64,000 nt of DNA, from positions 62,001 through 126,000 of the forward strand of contig JAFGLW010000012.1 in the NCBI GenBank assembly GCA_016927905.1. Direction: 5' to 3'. The notes beneath the pieces were generated by a model. The model made no database searches and was not told the DNA's origin. It saw only the letters and a program-made list of their open reading frames with translations. Position 1 is the stretch's first letter. Every line of letters begins with the position of its first letter. A program made the position numbers and the translations under genes. The DNA is from a candidate division CSSED10-310 bacterium. GTDB taxonomy: Bacteria; CSSED10-310; JAFGJC01. Below, in pieces: positions 1-9,641 of the stretch.

Positions 1-577
1 TCCGCATCCGGATGCGAAGACAGGGGCGCTCGACACCGGCCAGGAACAGGCGTCCGCCCGAATCGGCCTGTTCCTCGAACACATCCACCGCTTCCCGGTA
101 TCCCCGGTGATAGTGATCCTCGGTCCGGCGGGCATACCCCCGGGAGATCGATCTCGGGGAAGAAAGAAAAACCGAATCGAAAAAAGGCGTCCCGCCGCCG
201 GGACGAACTTCCCGCAATCGCAAAACCATAATCCCCGTATCCGCTCCGGGATCAAGCCAATGAACGGTTTCAAACGCCCCGCTTTCTTCCGCTTCCCCGT
301 TCCAGTATATCCGGGTTAAATCCCGACCTTCAAAAAGAACCGGACCGTCGCTTCGAACGGAAAAAATCCGGCTCAGAATGCCGCCGGGGAAACGGTATTC
401 CCCAATCACCAACTTTATTCCAGGATCGATCGGATCCAAAGTCGCCGGGAAAACGGTCAACTCAACCGGCCCGACCGGGTCGGCCCGGGATTCGAACCGA
501 AATTCCGGAATCGTTCCGGGAATCTCCAAGGTGCCAGGATTCGTCATGCCCCGTTCATAGAACCATGATGAAGGCAT
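1..577 (-). CDS. Hypothetical protein, 3' end cut by window edge
   Basis: The frame read leftward from an ATG at 577 stays open to the window edge, giving at least 192 residues. It begins MPSSWFYERGMTNPGTLEIP. The product looks soluble and beta-rich, with many Gly, Pro, Arg and aromatic residues, and shows no signal peptide or membrane segment in the visible part. A second in-frame ATG at 547 has a slightly better G-rich stretch ahead of it, so the start is uncertain. I do not recognise the family. It is divergent from the iron-uptake operon on its right, so the intergenic DNA may hold promoters for both directions. Codon use resembles the neighbouring genes, which supports a real gene over the short plus-strand frames here. 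Confidence 0.55.
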   Translation of the reverse strand, partial: MPSSWFYERGMTNPGTLEIPGTIPEFRFESRADPVGPVELTVFPATLDPIDPGIKLVIGEYRFPGGILSRIFSVRSDGPVLFEGRDLTRIYWNGEAEESGAFETVHWLDPGADTGIMVLRLREVRPGGGTPFFDSVFLSSPRSISRGYARRTEDHYHRGYREAVDVFEEQADSGGRLFLAGVERPCLRIRMR

Positions 578-607
578 TCTGTCAACGTTCGTGCGTCGGG
601 ATTTAGG

Positions 608-636
608 TTGACAAGCGTATTTTTTCGCTTTAAGTT
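608..636 (+). promoter_or_regulatory. Candidate promoter of the feo operon
   Basis: A perfect TTGACA (608-613) is followed after 17 bases by TAAGTT (631-636), a weak -10. The -10 overlaps the left end of the palindrome at 635-662, the layout expected for repression by a bound regulator. Confidence 0.5.
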
Positions 637-662
637 AGACGGATCTAATTAGATGCGTCTAA
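635..662. promoter_or_regulatory. 28-bp palindromic operator, probable DtxR-family site
   Basis: Thirteen of fourteen base pairs are symmetric around 648/649; only 642/655 is mismatched. The outer arms are TTAGAC and GTCTAA, and the centre is TCTAATTAGA. DtxR, IdeR and MntR boxes are also A/T-rich palindromes with TTAG and CTAA ends. The site lies 22 bp ahead of a DtxR-family gene and overlaps its -10, so metal-dependent autorepression is the natural inference. Confidence 0.7.
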
Positions 663-684
663 TTGGACCGGAAGGCAGGATGCA

Positions 685-1476
685 ATGCGAATCGGAATGA
701 TATCGGAGAGCCTGGAAGATTATCTGGAAATCATCTATAACCTGATTGACGAAGGAAATATCGCCCGGGTGAAGGATATCGCCGCCCGGAAAAATGTGTC
801 CATGTCGTCGGTTACCCCGGCGCTCCGGCGGTTGGCGAAAGAGGGCCTGATCAAATATACCCTGCGCAGCGACGTGGAACTCACCGGAGAAGGAAAAAAA
901 CTGGCGGCCCGCATTGTTGACCGGCATGAATTCGTCAAGCATTTCCTGGTGTCGTTGATGAAGGTGCCGGAAGCGATTGCGGAACGGGATGCCTGTATTT
1001 TCGAACATTACATGAGTCCGGAGACATTCCGCCGGCTGGTGGTGTTTTTTGAGTTTGTCGATACATGCGGAATGGACATAAGGGACAGGTTCGAACAGTA
1101 CCGGAGGAACATGGAATCGACGGGGGCATCCGATCCCTGTACTTCACCCGACTGCCGGAACACCGAGATGGGATCCCGGCACCGGAGAAGATGGGGGCAG
1201 GTCAAAACACTGCTCATGCTGAAACCGGGTGAAAAGGGCCGGATTGCCCGGATTCAGGCTCCCGGTGCAATCCGCCAGCGGTTGATCGATATGGGCGTTC
1301 TACCCAATGTCGAAATCGAAATGAAACGCGCCGCTCCGCTGGGGGATCCGATCGAGATCAAGTTGAGAGGCTACCATCTGAGTCTTCGCAAGGAAGAAGC
1401 GGAATCAATCATCATCTTCCCGGCTCAAATCGAAATCCGGGAGCCCGATTCCGGCAGCGGTGAGTATTACGGGTAA
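685..1476 (+). CDS. DtxR/MntR-family metal regulator fused to FeoA
   Basis: This 263-residue protein joins two domains usually encoded apart. Residues 8-75 form a DtxR-type winged helix and about 76-140 the metal-binding dimerisation domain. Residues about 175-255 are a FeoA/SH3-like domain (LLMLKPGEKGRIARI onward) that normally helps the FeoB transporter. Likely metal ligands are D12, E15, H81, C104, E107 and H108; all match MntR positions except C104, where DtxR-type iron regulators carry Cys. A Cys- and Arg-rich linker separates the domains. The gene follows a palindromic operator and lies 9 bp ahead of feoB, so it probably senses Fe2+ or Mn2+ and represses its own operon, while the FeoA part could contact FeoB. 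The start at 685 follows a purine-rich stretch; an in-frame ATG at 697 is an alternative. Confidence 0.88.
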   Translation: MRIGMISESLEDYLEIIYNLIDEGNIARVKDIAARKNVSMSSVTPALRRLAKEGLIKYTLRSDVELTGEGKKLAARIVDRHEFVKHFLVSLMKVPEAIAERDACIFEHYMSPETFRRLVVFFEFVDTCGMDIRDRFEQYRRNMESTGASDPCTSPDCRNTEMGSRHRRRWGQVKTLLMLKPGEKGRIARIQAPGAIRQRLIDMGVLPNVEIEMKRAAPLGDPIEIKLRGYHLSLRKEEAESIIIFPAQIEIREPDSGSGEYYG

Positions 1477-1485
1477 CGGAGATTG

Positions 1486-3555
1486 ATGAGCCAGCGGAAA
1501 ACCATATCGGTTGCCCTTGCCGGCAACCCGAACTCCGGTAAAACATCCATTTTCAATGCCCTGACTGGTGCGCATCAACACGTGGGTAACTACCCGGGCG
1601 TCACGGTTGAGAAAAAGGAGGGGGTTTGCCGGTTTGGAGAACAGGAATACCGGGTGGTGGACCTGCCGGGGATATACAGCATGACATCATATTCCGTTGA
1701 GGAGGTTGTTGCCCGGAGATTTCTTGTGGAGGAGAAACCCTCGGTTGTGATCAATGTCGTGGATGCCACCAACCTGGAACGCAATTTGTATCTTACCATC
1801 CAGCTGCTGGAGATGGGATTGAATCTGGTGATGGCGCTGAACATGATGGATGAACTCGATAAAACCGGTGTGGTGCTGGATGTGGATATGATCGGGCGCC
1901 GCCTTGGTTGTCCGGTTGTGCGAACGGTCGGGATTCGAAACGAGGGGATCGAAGACCTGAAACAAACCGTATTCGATGCTCATGTCAGAGGGCAGACCGA
2001 TGCGGTCATAATCTACCGGGATGAACTGGGGACGGAAGTAAAAAAACTGACGGCATTGATGGAACATCTCGATGCCATTCCCTATCCCAAGCAGTTCGCA
2101 GCGGTCAAAATGCTGGAAAAGGACACGGAAGTGCTGGGCCGATTCCGGAGGATGAGCGCCAGTGAACCGCTGTTCACTCAATTGAACCGGAGCGTTCAGC
2201 GACTGGAAACCCTTTACGGATACCCCCCCGAAGTGATGATCGGCGACAGGAGATACGGATTTGCGTCGGGGCTGGTCAAGGAGGTGACCGTAACCCGGCC
2301 GATGATTGACCGGATCACCTTGACCGAGAAAATCGATTCGGTGGTGACCAGCCGGATTCTGGGTTTCCCATTATTTCTTCTCTCGATCTATCTGATCTTC
2401 TGGCTGACGTTTTCTCTGGGCTCATGGCCCATGCAATGGATCGAAACCGGGTTTGAAAAGCTGGCCCGTGCGATTGAGTCCCAGTGGCCGGCGGGCGGCA
2501 GTATGGAATGGTTGCAGTCTCTGATCGTGGACGGAATCATCGGCGGCGTGGGGGGCGTGCTGGTTTTCCTGCCGAACATCTTGCTCCTGTTCATGGGGAT
2601 TTCATTTCTGGAAGATACCGGTTATATGTCCCGGATCGCATTCATCATGGATAAAATCATGCACAAGATCGGATTGCACGGCCGCAGTTTCATCCCGCTG
2701 ATAATCGGGTTCGGCTGCACCGTTCCGGCCATTCTCGCCACCCGGACCATCCGGTCGGAAAAGACACGCCTGACAACGATGATGATCCTGCCGCTGATGT
2801 CCTGCGGAGCCCGCCTGCCCATTTATCTGATGATCATACCGGCATTTTATCCGCAACATTGGCAGGCACCCGTTCTGTGGAGCATGTATATGATCGGAGT
2901 GCTTCTGGCCATGGTGGTGGCCAAGCTTCTGAGGGAAACCCTGTTCAAGGGTGAAGCCGAACCGTTCGTGATGGAGCTGCCGCCCTACCGGATGCCGGCA
3001 TTGAGAATGGTCATGATGCACATGTGGGAAAAAGCCTGGCAGTACTTCAAAAAAGCCGGGACGATCATTCTGGGAGTTTCAATACTGGTATGGGCGCTTC
3101 TTTCCTATCCGGTTGCCCCCGAGCGCAACGGGTCTGTCTCCGGCCGGGATCAATTGGAATATTCATTTGCCGGACGGTTCGGACATTTCATTGAACCGGT
3201 CCTGAACCCGATGGGTTTCGACTGGCGGATCGGCACATCGTTTATCGGAGCTTTTGCGGCGAAGGAACTCTTCGTGGCTCAGATGGGCGTCGTATTTTCT
3301 CTGGAGGAAGCGCGGGAGGACAGCGCGGGCGGGGAAACACTCCGGGATATTCTGCGGAAAACCTATTCCCCCCTGGTGGGATTCTGCATCATGCTGTTCG
3401 CCCTGGTGGCAACACCCTGTATGGCCACACTGATCGTGACCTGGAAAGAAGCCGGATCAATCCGATGGGCGTTGTTCCAGTGGATTTTTCTCACCGCCAC
3501 CGGATGGCTGCTCACCACGGCCGTCTATCAGTTCGCACGGATCTTCCTGCACTGA
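1486..3555 (+). CDS. feoB: Ferrous iron transport protein B
   Basis: FeoB is a cytoplasmic-membrane Fe2+ uptake protein with an N-terminal G domain. The G1 motif GNPNSGKT is at 13-20, G3 DLPG at 59-62 and G4 NMMD at 119-122. A helical GDI-type region follows, then a multi-pass membrane part from about residue 285. The two pore ('gate') segments are visible as GCTVPAILATRTI near 410 and TPCMATLIVTWKEAGS near 642; each carries the conserved Cys. The 689-residue length suits the family. The ATG at 1486 is preferred because GGAG at 1478-1481 is correctly spaced; a TTG at 1483 is too close. It is co-transcribed with the upstream regulator-FeoA gene. Confidence 0.95.
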   Translation: MSQRKTISVALAGNPNSGKTSIFNALTGAHQHVGNYPGVTVEKKEGVCRFGEQEYRVVDLPGIYSMTSYSVEEVVARRFLVEEKPSVVINVVDATNLERNLYLTIQLLEMGLNLVMALNMMDELDKTGVVLDVDMIGRRLGCPVVRTVGIRNEGIEDLKQTVFDAHVRGQTDAVIIYRDELGTEVKKLTALMEHLDAIPYPKQFAAVKMLEKDTEVLGRFRRMSASEPLFTQLNRSVQRLETLYGYPPEVMIGDRRYGFASGLVKEVTVTRPMIDRITLTEKIDSVVTSRILGFPLFLLSIYLIFWLTFSLGSWPMQWIETGFEKLARAIESQWPAGGSMEWLQSLIVDGIIGGVGGVLVFLPNILLLFMGISFLEDTGYMSRIAFIMDKIMHKIGLHGRSFIPLIIGFGCTVPAILATRTIRSEKTRLTTMMILPLMSCGARLPIYLMIIPAFYPQHWQAPVLWSMYMIGVLLAMVVAKLLRETLFKGEAEPFVMELPPYRMPALRMVMMHMWEKAWQYFKKAGTIILGVSILVWALLSYPVAPERNGSVSGRDQLEYSFAGRFGHFIEPVLNPMGFDWRIGTSFIGAFAAKELFVAQMGVVFSLEEAREDSAGGETLRDILRKTYSPLVGFCIMLFALVATPCMATLIVTWKEAGSIRWALFQWIFLTATGWLLTTAVYQFARIFLH

Positions 3556-3584
3556 CCTTTTTTGTGATGCGCAGATAAAAGAAG

Positions 3585-3612
3585 TTGCAAAATTTTCCCA
3601 GTTCCATACTAT
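3585..3612 (+). promoter_or_regulatory. Candidate promoter of the nqr operon
   Basis: TTGCAA (3585-3590) and TACTAT (3607-3612) are separated by 16 bases in the 182-bp gap between feoB and nqrA. It is the best promoter-like pair there and would leave a leader of about 120 bases. Confidence 0.4.
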
Positions 3613-3737
3613 AGCGGCTTAGGATGCGATGTTCTGCCAGACATTATGAATGGATTTGACGCTCGATGTGTCAGAGTTGTTTTCATCTTCCGCATGAAAG
3701 CTGATGCGGGACCGAGAGTTGAAACGGGTGGTGATGT

Positions 3738-5093
3738 ATGGCTGTTTTTACCGTCAGGAAGGGACTGGATCTCAAAATAGCCGGCAGTCCCGAAAAAACG
3801 CTTTCCAAAGCGGTTTCCTCCAGATTTGTCGCCCTGAAACCAGCTGAATTCCCGGGCATCAAACCGAAACTTCTGGTCGGCGAAGGCGATGCGGTCAAAG
3901 CCGGACAACCATTGTTCCATGACAAAAACAAACCGGATGTGATGTTCCCGTCACCCGCCGGGGGAACGGTCCGGGAAATCCGGCGGGGTGCCCGGCGGGT
4001 GATTACCGACTTCATTGTCGAGGTCGATGAAACGGAGTCCTGGGTGGAGCATGAGTCGTGGGACGAAACACGCCTGGCGCAGGCATCCGGCCAAGAGATT
4101 ATCGACCGGCTGTTGAAAGGCGGAATGTGGCCGGTTTTCCGGCAGAGACCGTTCGGAAAAATCCCGGATCCTCACCTGCCGCCCCGTTCAATATTCATTA
4201 ACGGGATGAATACCGAACCGCTGGCGGCCGATCCGGATCTTCTGATGCGGGATCGGGAAAAATCCTTCCATTTCGGGATCCGGGTACTGAAAAAACTGAC
4301 ACAGGGCAGAATCTACCTGTGCCTGAAAGCGGACGGGCGGGAGCAGGCTTTCGCCGGGGCGGACGGGATTACGGTACACCGGTTCAAGGGACCGCATCCC
4401 TCGGGGCTCGTCGGCACACATATCCGGTTTATCGAACCCTTGAAATCCGGCGAACGGATCTGGTTTCTCAGAACAATCGACGTTGCCGATATCGGGCAGT
4501 TTTTTCAGACCGGTCGATTTCCCGTGGAACGGATCATCGCCCTTTCCGGAGAAGGAGTGAAGGAACCGAAACACTATCGCACCCGGCTGGGTACCCGGGC
4601 CTCCGATCTGACCGCCGATCGACTGGAAAACGGATCCTTCCGGATCATTTCGGGCACCGTTCTAACCGGAACGGAAATCCAACCGGACGGATTTCTGGGA
4701 TTCTATAATACGACCTGTAGCGTGATCCCCGACAGTTCCAGACGGGATTTTATGGGCTGGGCCATGCCGGGTTGGAAAAAATTCAGCACGGTCAATGCAT
4801 ACTGCTCGAGTCTGATTCCCCGCAAACACTTTCCTTTCGATACCCGGTTGCACGGCGGCGTCCGGGCGATTGTCAATATCGGCGCCTGGGAAAAGGTTTT
4901 CCCCCTGGATATTCATCTTTATTACCTGGTCCGGGCCGTCCTGGCCGGGGATCTTCAGGAGGCCGAAGCGCTGGGATTGCTTGAAGTCACGGAAGAGGAT
5001 GTCGCGTTGAGCACTTTTGCCTGTCCATCCAAGATTGAACTGGGCGCAATAATCCGAAACGGGCTGGATCTCTACGAGAAGGAAAGCATATGA
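3738..5093 (+). CDS. nqrA: Na+-translocating NADH:quinone reductase subunit A
   Basis: NqrA is the peripheral cytoplasmic subunit of the six-subunit sodium-pumping Na+-NQR. The N-terminus has the family signature KGLDLKIAGSPE, followed by a biotinyl/lipoyl-like beta region (LLVGEGDAVKAGQPLFHDKN, then SPAGGTVREIRRG). The C-terminus carries STFACPSKIELGAIIRNGLD, the usual NqrA ending. The length of 451 residues matches the family. NqrA resembles RnfC in part, but it lacks RnfC's two CxxCxxCxxxCP clusters, and the operon order is that of nqr. The stop overlaps the nqrB start in ATGA, implying translational coupling. Confidence 0.95.
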   Translation: MAVFTVRKGLDLKIAGSPEKTLSKAVSSRFVALKPAEFPGIKPKLLVGEGDAVKAGQPLFHDKNKPDVMFPSPAGGTVREIRRGARRVITDFIVEVDETESWVEHESWDETRLAQASGQEIIDRLLKGGMWPVFRQRPFGKIPDPHLPPRSIFINGMNTEPLAADPDLLMRDREKSFHFGIRVLKKLTQGRIYLCLKADGREQAFAGADGITVHRFKGPHPSGLVGTHIRFIEPLKSGERIWFLRTIDVADIGQFFQTGRFPVERIIALSGEGVKEPKHYRTRLGTRASDLTADRLENGSFRIISGTVLTGTEIQPDGFLGFYNTTCSVIPDSSRRDFMGWAMPGWKKFSTVNAYCSSLIPRKHFPFDTRLHGGVRAIVNIGAWEKVFPLDIHLYYLVRAVLAGDLQEAEALGLLEVTEEDVALSTFACPSKIELGAIIRNGLDLYEKESI

Positions 5094-6277
5094 CCTCGAA
5101 AAAAAATCTGGGTGAAAAAATCCGATCGCTGTGGGAGGAGGGGGGCCGGTTCCATAAGTACTGGCCGTTGTTCGAGGCGTTCGACACGTTTCTGTTCAGC
5201 CTGGGAACTCGGACATCCAGGGCACCCCATGTCCGGGACAGTCTGGACTTGAAACGGGTGATGACCATTGTGATCTATGCACTGGTTCCCGCAACCTGTT
5301 TCGGTATCTACAACATCGGCGTTCAATCCCGTATGGCCCACGGGCTGGAACCCGATTTCCTTCTTTCGGTCTGGACGGGTCTGCTGGTTTTTGTCCCCCT
5401 GCTGATCATTTCCTACGGAGTGGGAATGTTCTGGGAAATCGTGTTTTCGGTGATCCGCAGGGAGGAAGTCAGCGAGGGGTACCTGGTCACCGGACTATTG
5501 ATCCCGTTGATCGTCCCGCCCACCATCCCTTGGTGGCAGTTGGTCGTGGCCATTACCTTCGCCGTCATTCTGGGCAAGGAGGTGTTCGGGGGAACCGGGA
5601 TGAATGTGGTGAATCCCGCCCTGGCCGCCCGGGCATTTCTGTTCTTTGCCTACCCGGCCCAGATCTCCGGCGACGGGGTATGGTTCAAGCTGGTAAAGGG
5701 GCGGGCAGTCGTGGATGCGTTTACGGGTGCTACTCCGCTGGCTCTCGGTGCGGCATCGAAAGACATGGGTTTGACCGCGGCAGATGCCATAACCCGGCAA
5801 TACAGCTTCATGGATTCTTTTCTGGGGTTTATTCCGGGAAGTATCGGGGAGACATCTAAACTTGCCATTCTGATCGGTGCGGCTCTGTTGATTTACTCGG
5901 GAGTAGCCAGTTGGAAAATCATGGTGGGATGCTTGGCCGGACTGTGCGGCACGACCTGGATCATGAACCTGCTCGCAGGCCCGGACTCAACAGGTATGAC
6001 GACGCTTTCACCCCTCCACCACCTCCTGCTGGGCGGATTTCTGTTCGGCGTCGTGTTCATGGCCACCGATCCCGTATCCAGTCCCGAAACATCCTCCGGG
6101 AAATGGGTCTACGGAATCCTGATCGGCGTGATGACCGCAACCATAAGAGTGATCAATCCGGCCTATCCGGAAGGCACCATGCTGGCGATTCTGCTGCTCA
6201 ATGTATTCGCTCCGCTCATTGATTACGTCGCGCTGAGAATTAATATCCGATCCAGGAGGTTACGCTATGCACAGTAA
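5090..6277 (+). CDS. nqrB: Na+-translocating NADH:quinone reductase subunit B
   Basis: NqrB is the large membrane subunit that carries covalent FMN and riboflavin and forms part of the sodium path. The 395-residue protein has a cytoplasmic N-terminus, then many hydrophobic helices from about residue 58. The flavinylation motif DAFTGAT is at 209-215, so Thr215 is the predicted phosphoester-linked FMN site. KEVFGGTGMNVVNPALAARA (163-182) is a conserved family block. It starts inside the nqrA stop codon and overlaps nqrC by 11 bases, so the subunits are probably made in step. The flavin transferase ApbE needed to load FMN is not in the window. Confidence 0.95.
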   Translation: MTSKKNLGEKIRSLWEEGGRFHKYWPLFEAFDTFLFSLGTRTSRAPHVRDSLDLKRVMTIVIYALVPATCFGIYNIGVQSRMAHGLEPDFLLSVWTGLLVFVPLLIISYGVGMFWEIVFSVIRREEVSEGYLVTGLLIPLIVPPTIPWWQLVVAITFAVILGKEVFGGTGMNVVNPALAARAFLFFAYPAQISGDGVWFKLVKGRAVVDAFTGATPLALGAASKDMGLTAADAITRQYSFMDSFLGFIPGSIGETSKLAILIGAALLIYSGVASWKIMVGCLAGLCGTTWIMNLLAGPDSTGMTTLSPLHHLLLGGFLFGVVFMATDPVSSPETSSGKWVYGILIGVMTATIRVINPAYPEGTMLAILLLNVFAPLIDYVALRINIRSRRLRYAQ

Positions 6278-6983
6278 CCGGTATACCATGATATTTGCGC
6301 TGGTGGTCTGCGTATCGTGCAGCGTTCTGCTGGCCATCGCCGCCGAATCCCTTAAACCGTCGATCCAGCAGAACATGCGGTTTGACGTGCAGAGAAATAT
6401 TCTCAAAGCCATGGGCCTTCTGAAGAATGTCCCGGACGCCGGCCGGCCGGAAATCGAAACGATATACCGGGAACGAATCGAGGAAAAGGTCGTGGATGCA
6501 CAGGGAAACATCGTGACCGGAAAAAAACCGGCCGACCTGGATCCCCGAACGGATACCGAACTCTATCCGGTTTATGTGAACACCGTCAACGACCGGGTGA
6601 CGGCGTATTGTTTTCCGGTTTCGGGAAAAGGCCTGTGGTCCACGATATATGGTTACATCGCCCTGGAAAACGACGGTGAAACCGTGAAGGGAATCACCTT
6701 CTACAAACACGGTGAAACACCGGGATTGGGCGGGGAAATCGAGAAGGAATGGTTTACGGAGAATTTCGAGGGGAAGAAATTGTTCGACCCGGAAGGTAAG
6801 TTCACCCCGCTCATGGTGGCAAAGGGCAGAGTGAACGAGTTTCTGCCACAGGAAAAGAAAAACCATATGGTGGACGGAATCAGCGGCGCCACTTTGACCG
6901 GAAGAGGAATCAATATATTTCTGGAAAAAGACATCGAGAAATATCTGCCGTTTTTGAACCGGATTCGAAACAGCAACGGTTGA
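6267..6983 (+). CDS. nqrC: Na+-translocating NADH:quinone reductase subunit C
   Basis: NqrC has one N-terminal membrane helix (residues about 8-26) and a periplasmic FMN-binding domain. The flavinylation motif DGISGAT is at 203-209, so Thr209 is the predicted FMN attachment site. [12 protein letters not shown] (148-159) is another family block. At 238 residues it is near the usual length. AGGAGG stands about 6 bases ahead of the ATG, which lies inside the end of nqrB. The protein relays electrons between NqrF/D/E and NqrB. Confidence 0.95.
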   Translation: MHSNRYTMIFALVVCVSCSVLLAIAAESLKPSIQQNMRFDVQRNILKAMGLLKNVPDAGRPEIETIYRERIEEKVVDAQGNIVTGKKPADLDPRTDTELYPVYVNTVNDRVTAYCFPVSGKGLWSTIYGYIALENDGETVKGITFYKHGETPGLGGEIEKEWFTENFEGKKLFDPEGKFTPLMVAKGRVNEFLPQEKKNHMVDGISGATLTGRGINIFLEKDIEKYLPFLNRIRNSNG

Positions 6984-7002
6984 TGTTGAAGGAGAACGAG
7001 CA

Positions 7003-7635
7003 GTGAGCGGTTTCATACTGTCTAAAATGGAAAAACGCACGGTCGTGGATCCCATGTGGGACAACAACCCCATATCTCTGCAGGTCCTGGGGATATGCTC
7101 GGCCCTGGCCGTGACCGTCAAACTCGACACCGCACTGGTCATGTCGCTGGCCGTCATCTTCGTCCTGACCATGTCCAACGTGGCGGTTTCCATTCTCAGG
7201 AATTTCATCCCATCCAAAATCCGGATACTGATCTTTCTTTCGGTTATCGCCACACTGGTCATCCTGACCGACCAGATCCTGAAAGCGGTTGTATATGACA
7301 TTTCCAAACAGTTGAGTGTTTTTGTCGGGCTGATCATCACCAACTGCATCATATTGGGCCGGGCCGAAGCTTTCGCAAGCGCCAACCCGCCCTGGCCGTC
7401 ATTTTTGGATGGCCTGGGCAACGGGCTGGGATATGCTTGGATTTTGATGGTCGTCGCGTTTTTTAGGGAATTGTTCGGCAGCGGTACCCTGTTCGGCCTG
7501 CGTATCATTCCCCAAGCGCTTTACAATATCGGGTATGTCGACGTGGGATTGATGGTGCTGGCTCCGGGAGCGTTCCTGCTGCTGGGCATCATCATCTGGG
7601 TGCAACGGGCCATCTCAAGGCAGGTTGAGGAATAA
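7003..7635 (+). CDS. nqrD: Na+-translocating NADH:quinone reductase subunit D
   Basis: A 210-residue integral membrane protein with about six hydrophobic helices, homologous to RnfE. It begins with GTG after a good AAGGAG site, 19 bases beyond nqrC. The conserved segment [16 protein letters not shown] lies near residues 107-122; its Cys matches the NqrD Cys that with NqrE holds a membrane [2Fe-2S] centre in solved complexes. The downstream nqrE starts three bases after its stop. NqrD is distinguished from RnfE here only by the surrounding nqr genes. Confidence 0.94.
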   Translation: MSGFILSKMEKRTVVDPMWDNNPISLQVLGICSALAVTVKLDTALVMSLAVIFVLTMSNVAVSILRNFIPSKIRILIFLSVIATLVILTDQILKAVVYDISKQLSVFVGLIITNCIILGRAEAFASANPPWPSFLDGLGNGLGYAWILMVVAFFRELFGSGTLFGLRIIPQALYNIGYVDVGLMVLAPGAFLLLGIIIWVQRAISRQVEE

Positions 7636-7638
7636 ACC

Positions 7639-8247
7639 ATGGAAAATCTGTTAAACCTGGCCATCAAATCCATCTTCGTCGAGAATATTCTCCTGGCTTA
7701 CTTCCTGGGAATGTGCTCATATCTCGCAGTATCCAAACGGGTGGATACCGCTGTCGGTCTCGGCCTGGCAGTCATCTTCGTCATGACCATCACCTGCCCG
7801 GCCAATTGGTTCATTTACAATTTTCTCCTGAAAGACGGAGCCTTGTCCTGGGCGGGATTGCCGGATGTCGATCTGAGTTTCCTGGGATTCATCGCATACA
7901 TCGCTACCATCGCCACCATGGTGCAGATCGTGGAGATGGCGGTGGATAAATTCAGCAGGAAACTCTATACGGCCCTGGGGATCTTTCTGCCCCTGATCGC
8001 CGTGAACTGCGCCATTTTGGGAGCGTCCCTGTTTCTGGTGGAACGGGAATACAGCCTGGCCGAATCCACCGTTTTCGGCGCTGCCAGCGGCGCGGGATGG
8101 ATGCTGGCAATCGTCGCAATGGCGGCGATCCGCCAGAAAATAAGGTATTCGAACGTCCCCGCACCGCTTCGCGGTCTGGGTATCACCATGATTCTGACCG
8201 GATTGATAGCGATTGCGTTCATGTGCTTTTCGGGCATCAGTCTCTGA
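7639..8247 (+). CDS. nqrE: Na+-translocating NADH:quinone reductase subunit E
   Basis: A 202-residue membrane subunit, homologous to RnfA. It opens with [20 protein letters not shown] (family signature, Cys near residue 27) and has [19 protein letters not shown] near 112-130 with the second conserved Cys. Six hydrophobic helices are apparent. With NqrD it forms the central membrane pair of opposite topology around the intramembrane iron-sulfur centre. It follows nqrD by three bases and precedes nqrF by 39 bases. Confidence 0.95.
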   Translation: MENLLNLAIKSIFVENILLAYFLGMCSYLAVSKRVDTAVGLGLAVIFVMTITCPANWFIYNFLLKDGALSWAGLPDVDLSFLGFIAYIATIATMVQIVEMAVDKFSRKLYTALGIFLPLIAVNCAILGASLFLVEREYSLAESTVFGAASGAGWMLAIVAMAAIRQKIRYSNVPAPLRGLGITMILTGLIAIAFMCFSGISL

Positions 8248-8286
8248 TGGAGCGATGACAAACCTGAGTGCTGAAAGGATGGACCC

Positions 8287-9525
8287 GTGGATATTTTGGT
8301 AACCGTCGGATTGAGCATCGCGCTCTTTACAGGAGTGATCCTCACACTGGTTCTGGTCCTGATGTGGGCGGAATCCAAGCTGGTTCACAAGGGCGATGTC
8401 AGGGTCATTATCAATGATGACGAAGATAAGGCTCTCAAGATCCCGGCAGGTCGCACCCTGCTGCAAACCCTGAGTGCAAACAGAATCTATCTCCCTTCGG
8501 CATGCGGCGGCAGCGGGACCTGCGGGGTCTGCCGATGCAAAATATTTGAAGGCGGCGGCGATATTCTGCCCACGGAACTCACCCATATCACCATGAAGGA
8601 TGCCCGGGAACACTGGCGGCTGGCCTGCCAGGTCAAGGTCCGGGAGGATATGAGGATCTGGGTGCCGGAGGAAATATTCAACATCAAGATGTATGAATGC
8701 ACCGTCCGATCCAATAATAATGTTGCCAGTTTCATCAAGGAACTGGTGTTGGATCTGCCCCCGGGAGAAATCCTGGAGTTCAAGGCGGGCGGATATATCC
8801 AGATCGAAGTTCCCGAATACCGGGGTCTGTCATACCGGTCATTCGATATCGACGGGAAGTTCAAAAGCGAATGGGACAAATACGACATGTGGCGCTACAG
8901 CGCAAACAACGACGAACCGGTCACGCGGGCATATTCCATGGCCAACTACCCGGCGGAAAACACAATCGTCATGCTCAATGTACGGATCGCTTCCCCGCCC
9001 CCGGACAAACCGGATGTGCCTCCGGGGATCGTCTCTTCATACATCTTCAATCTGAAACCCGGCGACAAGGTCAAGGTCAGCGGGCCTTACGGGGAGTTCT
9101 TCATCAAGGATACCGACAGGGAAATGGTTTATATCGGCGGCGGAGCCGGAATGGCGCCGATGCGCAGCCATATCTTCCATCTTTTGAAAACCGTCCACAG
9201 CAACCGCAAAATCAGCTTCTGGTACGGCGCCCGGTCACTGAAGGAAATGTTTTATCAGAATGAATTTGAAACACTGGAAACTCAAAATCCGAATTTCGAT
9301 TTTCAGGTGGCGCTTTCAGAACCGATGCCCGAAGACAATTGGAACGGACCCGTTGGATTCATTCATCAGGTGGTCCTGGACCGGCATCTGAAAAAGCATT
9401 CCGATCCCGAGGAAATCGAGTACTATATGTGCGGCCCGCCCCTGATGAACAGCGCGGTTCTCAAAATGCTGGACAACCTGGGCGTTGAACCCGATCAGAT
9501 TGCATTCGACGATTTCGGGATATGA
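8287..9525 (+). CDS. nqrF: Na+-translocating NADH:quinone reductase subunit F (NADH dehydrogenase)
   Basis: NqrF is the electron entry subunit. It has one N-terminal membrane helix (about 5-26), a plant-type [2Fe-2S] domain with C73, C79, C82 and C114, an FAD domain with RAYS at 214-217, and an NADH domain with [12 protein letters not shown] near 280 and YYMCGPP near 382. Each cofactor site expected from the family is intact. The 412-residue length is normal. The GTG start at 8287 follows AAAGGA. It ends the nqr operon; the ferredoxin gene beyond has its own promoter. Confidence 0.96.
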   Translation: MDILVTVGLSIALFTGVILTLVLVLMWAESKLVHKGDVRVIINDDEDKALKIPAGRTLLQTLSANRIYLPSACGGSGTCGVCRCKIFEGGGDILPTELTHITMKDAREHWRLACQVKVREDMRIWVPEEIFNIKMYECTVRSNNNVASFIKELVLDLPPGEILEFKAGGYIQIEVPEYRGLSYRSFDIDGKFKSEWDKYDMWRYSANNDEPVTRAYSMANYPAENTIVMLNVRIASPPPDKPDVPPGIVSSYIFNLKPGDKVKVSGPYGEFFIKDTDREMVYIGGGAGMAPMRSHIFHLLKTVHSNRKISFWYGARSLKEMFYQNEFETLETQNPNFDFQVALSEPMPEDNWNGPVGFIHQVVLDRHLKKHSDPEEIEYYMCGPPLMNSAVLKMLDNLGVEPDQIAFDDFGI

Positions 9526-9576
9526 TATTTCCTGGATTCAGGGATCGAAACGCCCCGGTGAAAACCAATATTTTAC

Positions 9577-9607
9577 TTGACATCCGCTTTTTTCGAATCA
9601 ATATAGG
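9577..9607 (+). promoter_or_regulatory. Candidate ferredoxin gene promoter
   Basis: A perfect TTGACA (9577-9582) precedes TATAGG (9602-9607) by 19 bases; CAATAT (9599-9604) gives a 16-base alternative. It lies 35 bases ahead of the ferredoxin start, suggesting independent expression from nqr. Confidence 0.5.
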
Positions 9608-9641
9608 ATCGGTTGAAATCTTCAGGTAAGGAGGAAAAACC

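Noticed and set aside
3738-9525. Rnf complex instead of Na+-NQR
   Set aside because: The first subunit is NqrA by signature and lacks RnfC ferredoxin clusters; NqrB, NqrC and a NADH-binding NqrF with FAD and [2Fe-2S] motifs fix the assignment.
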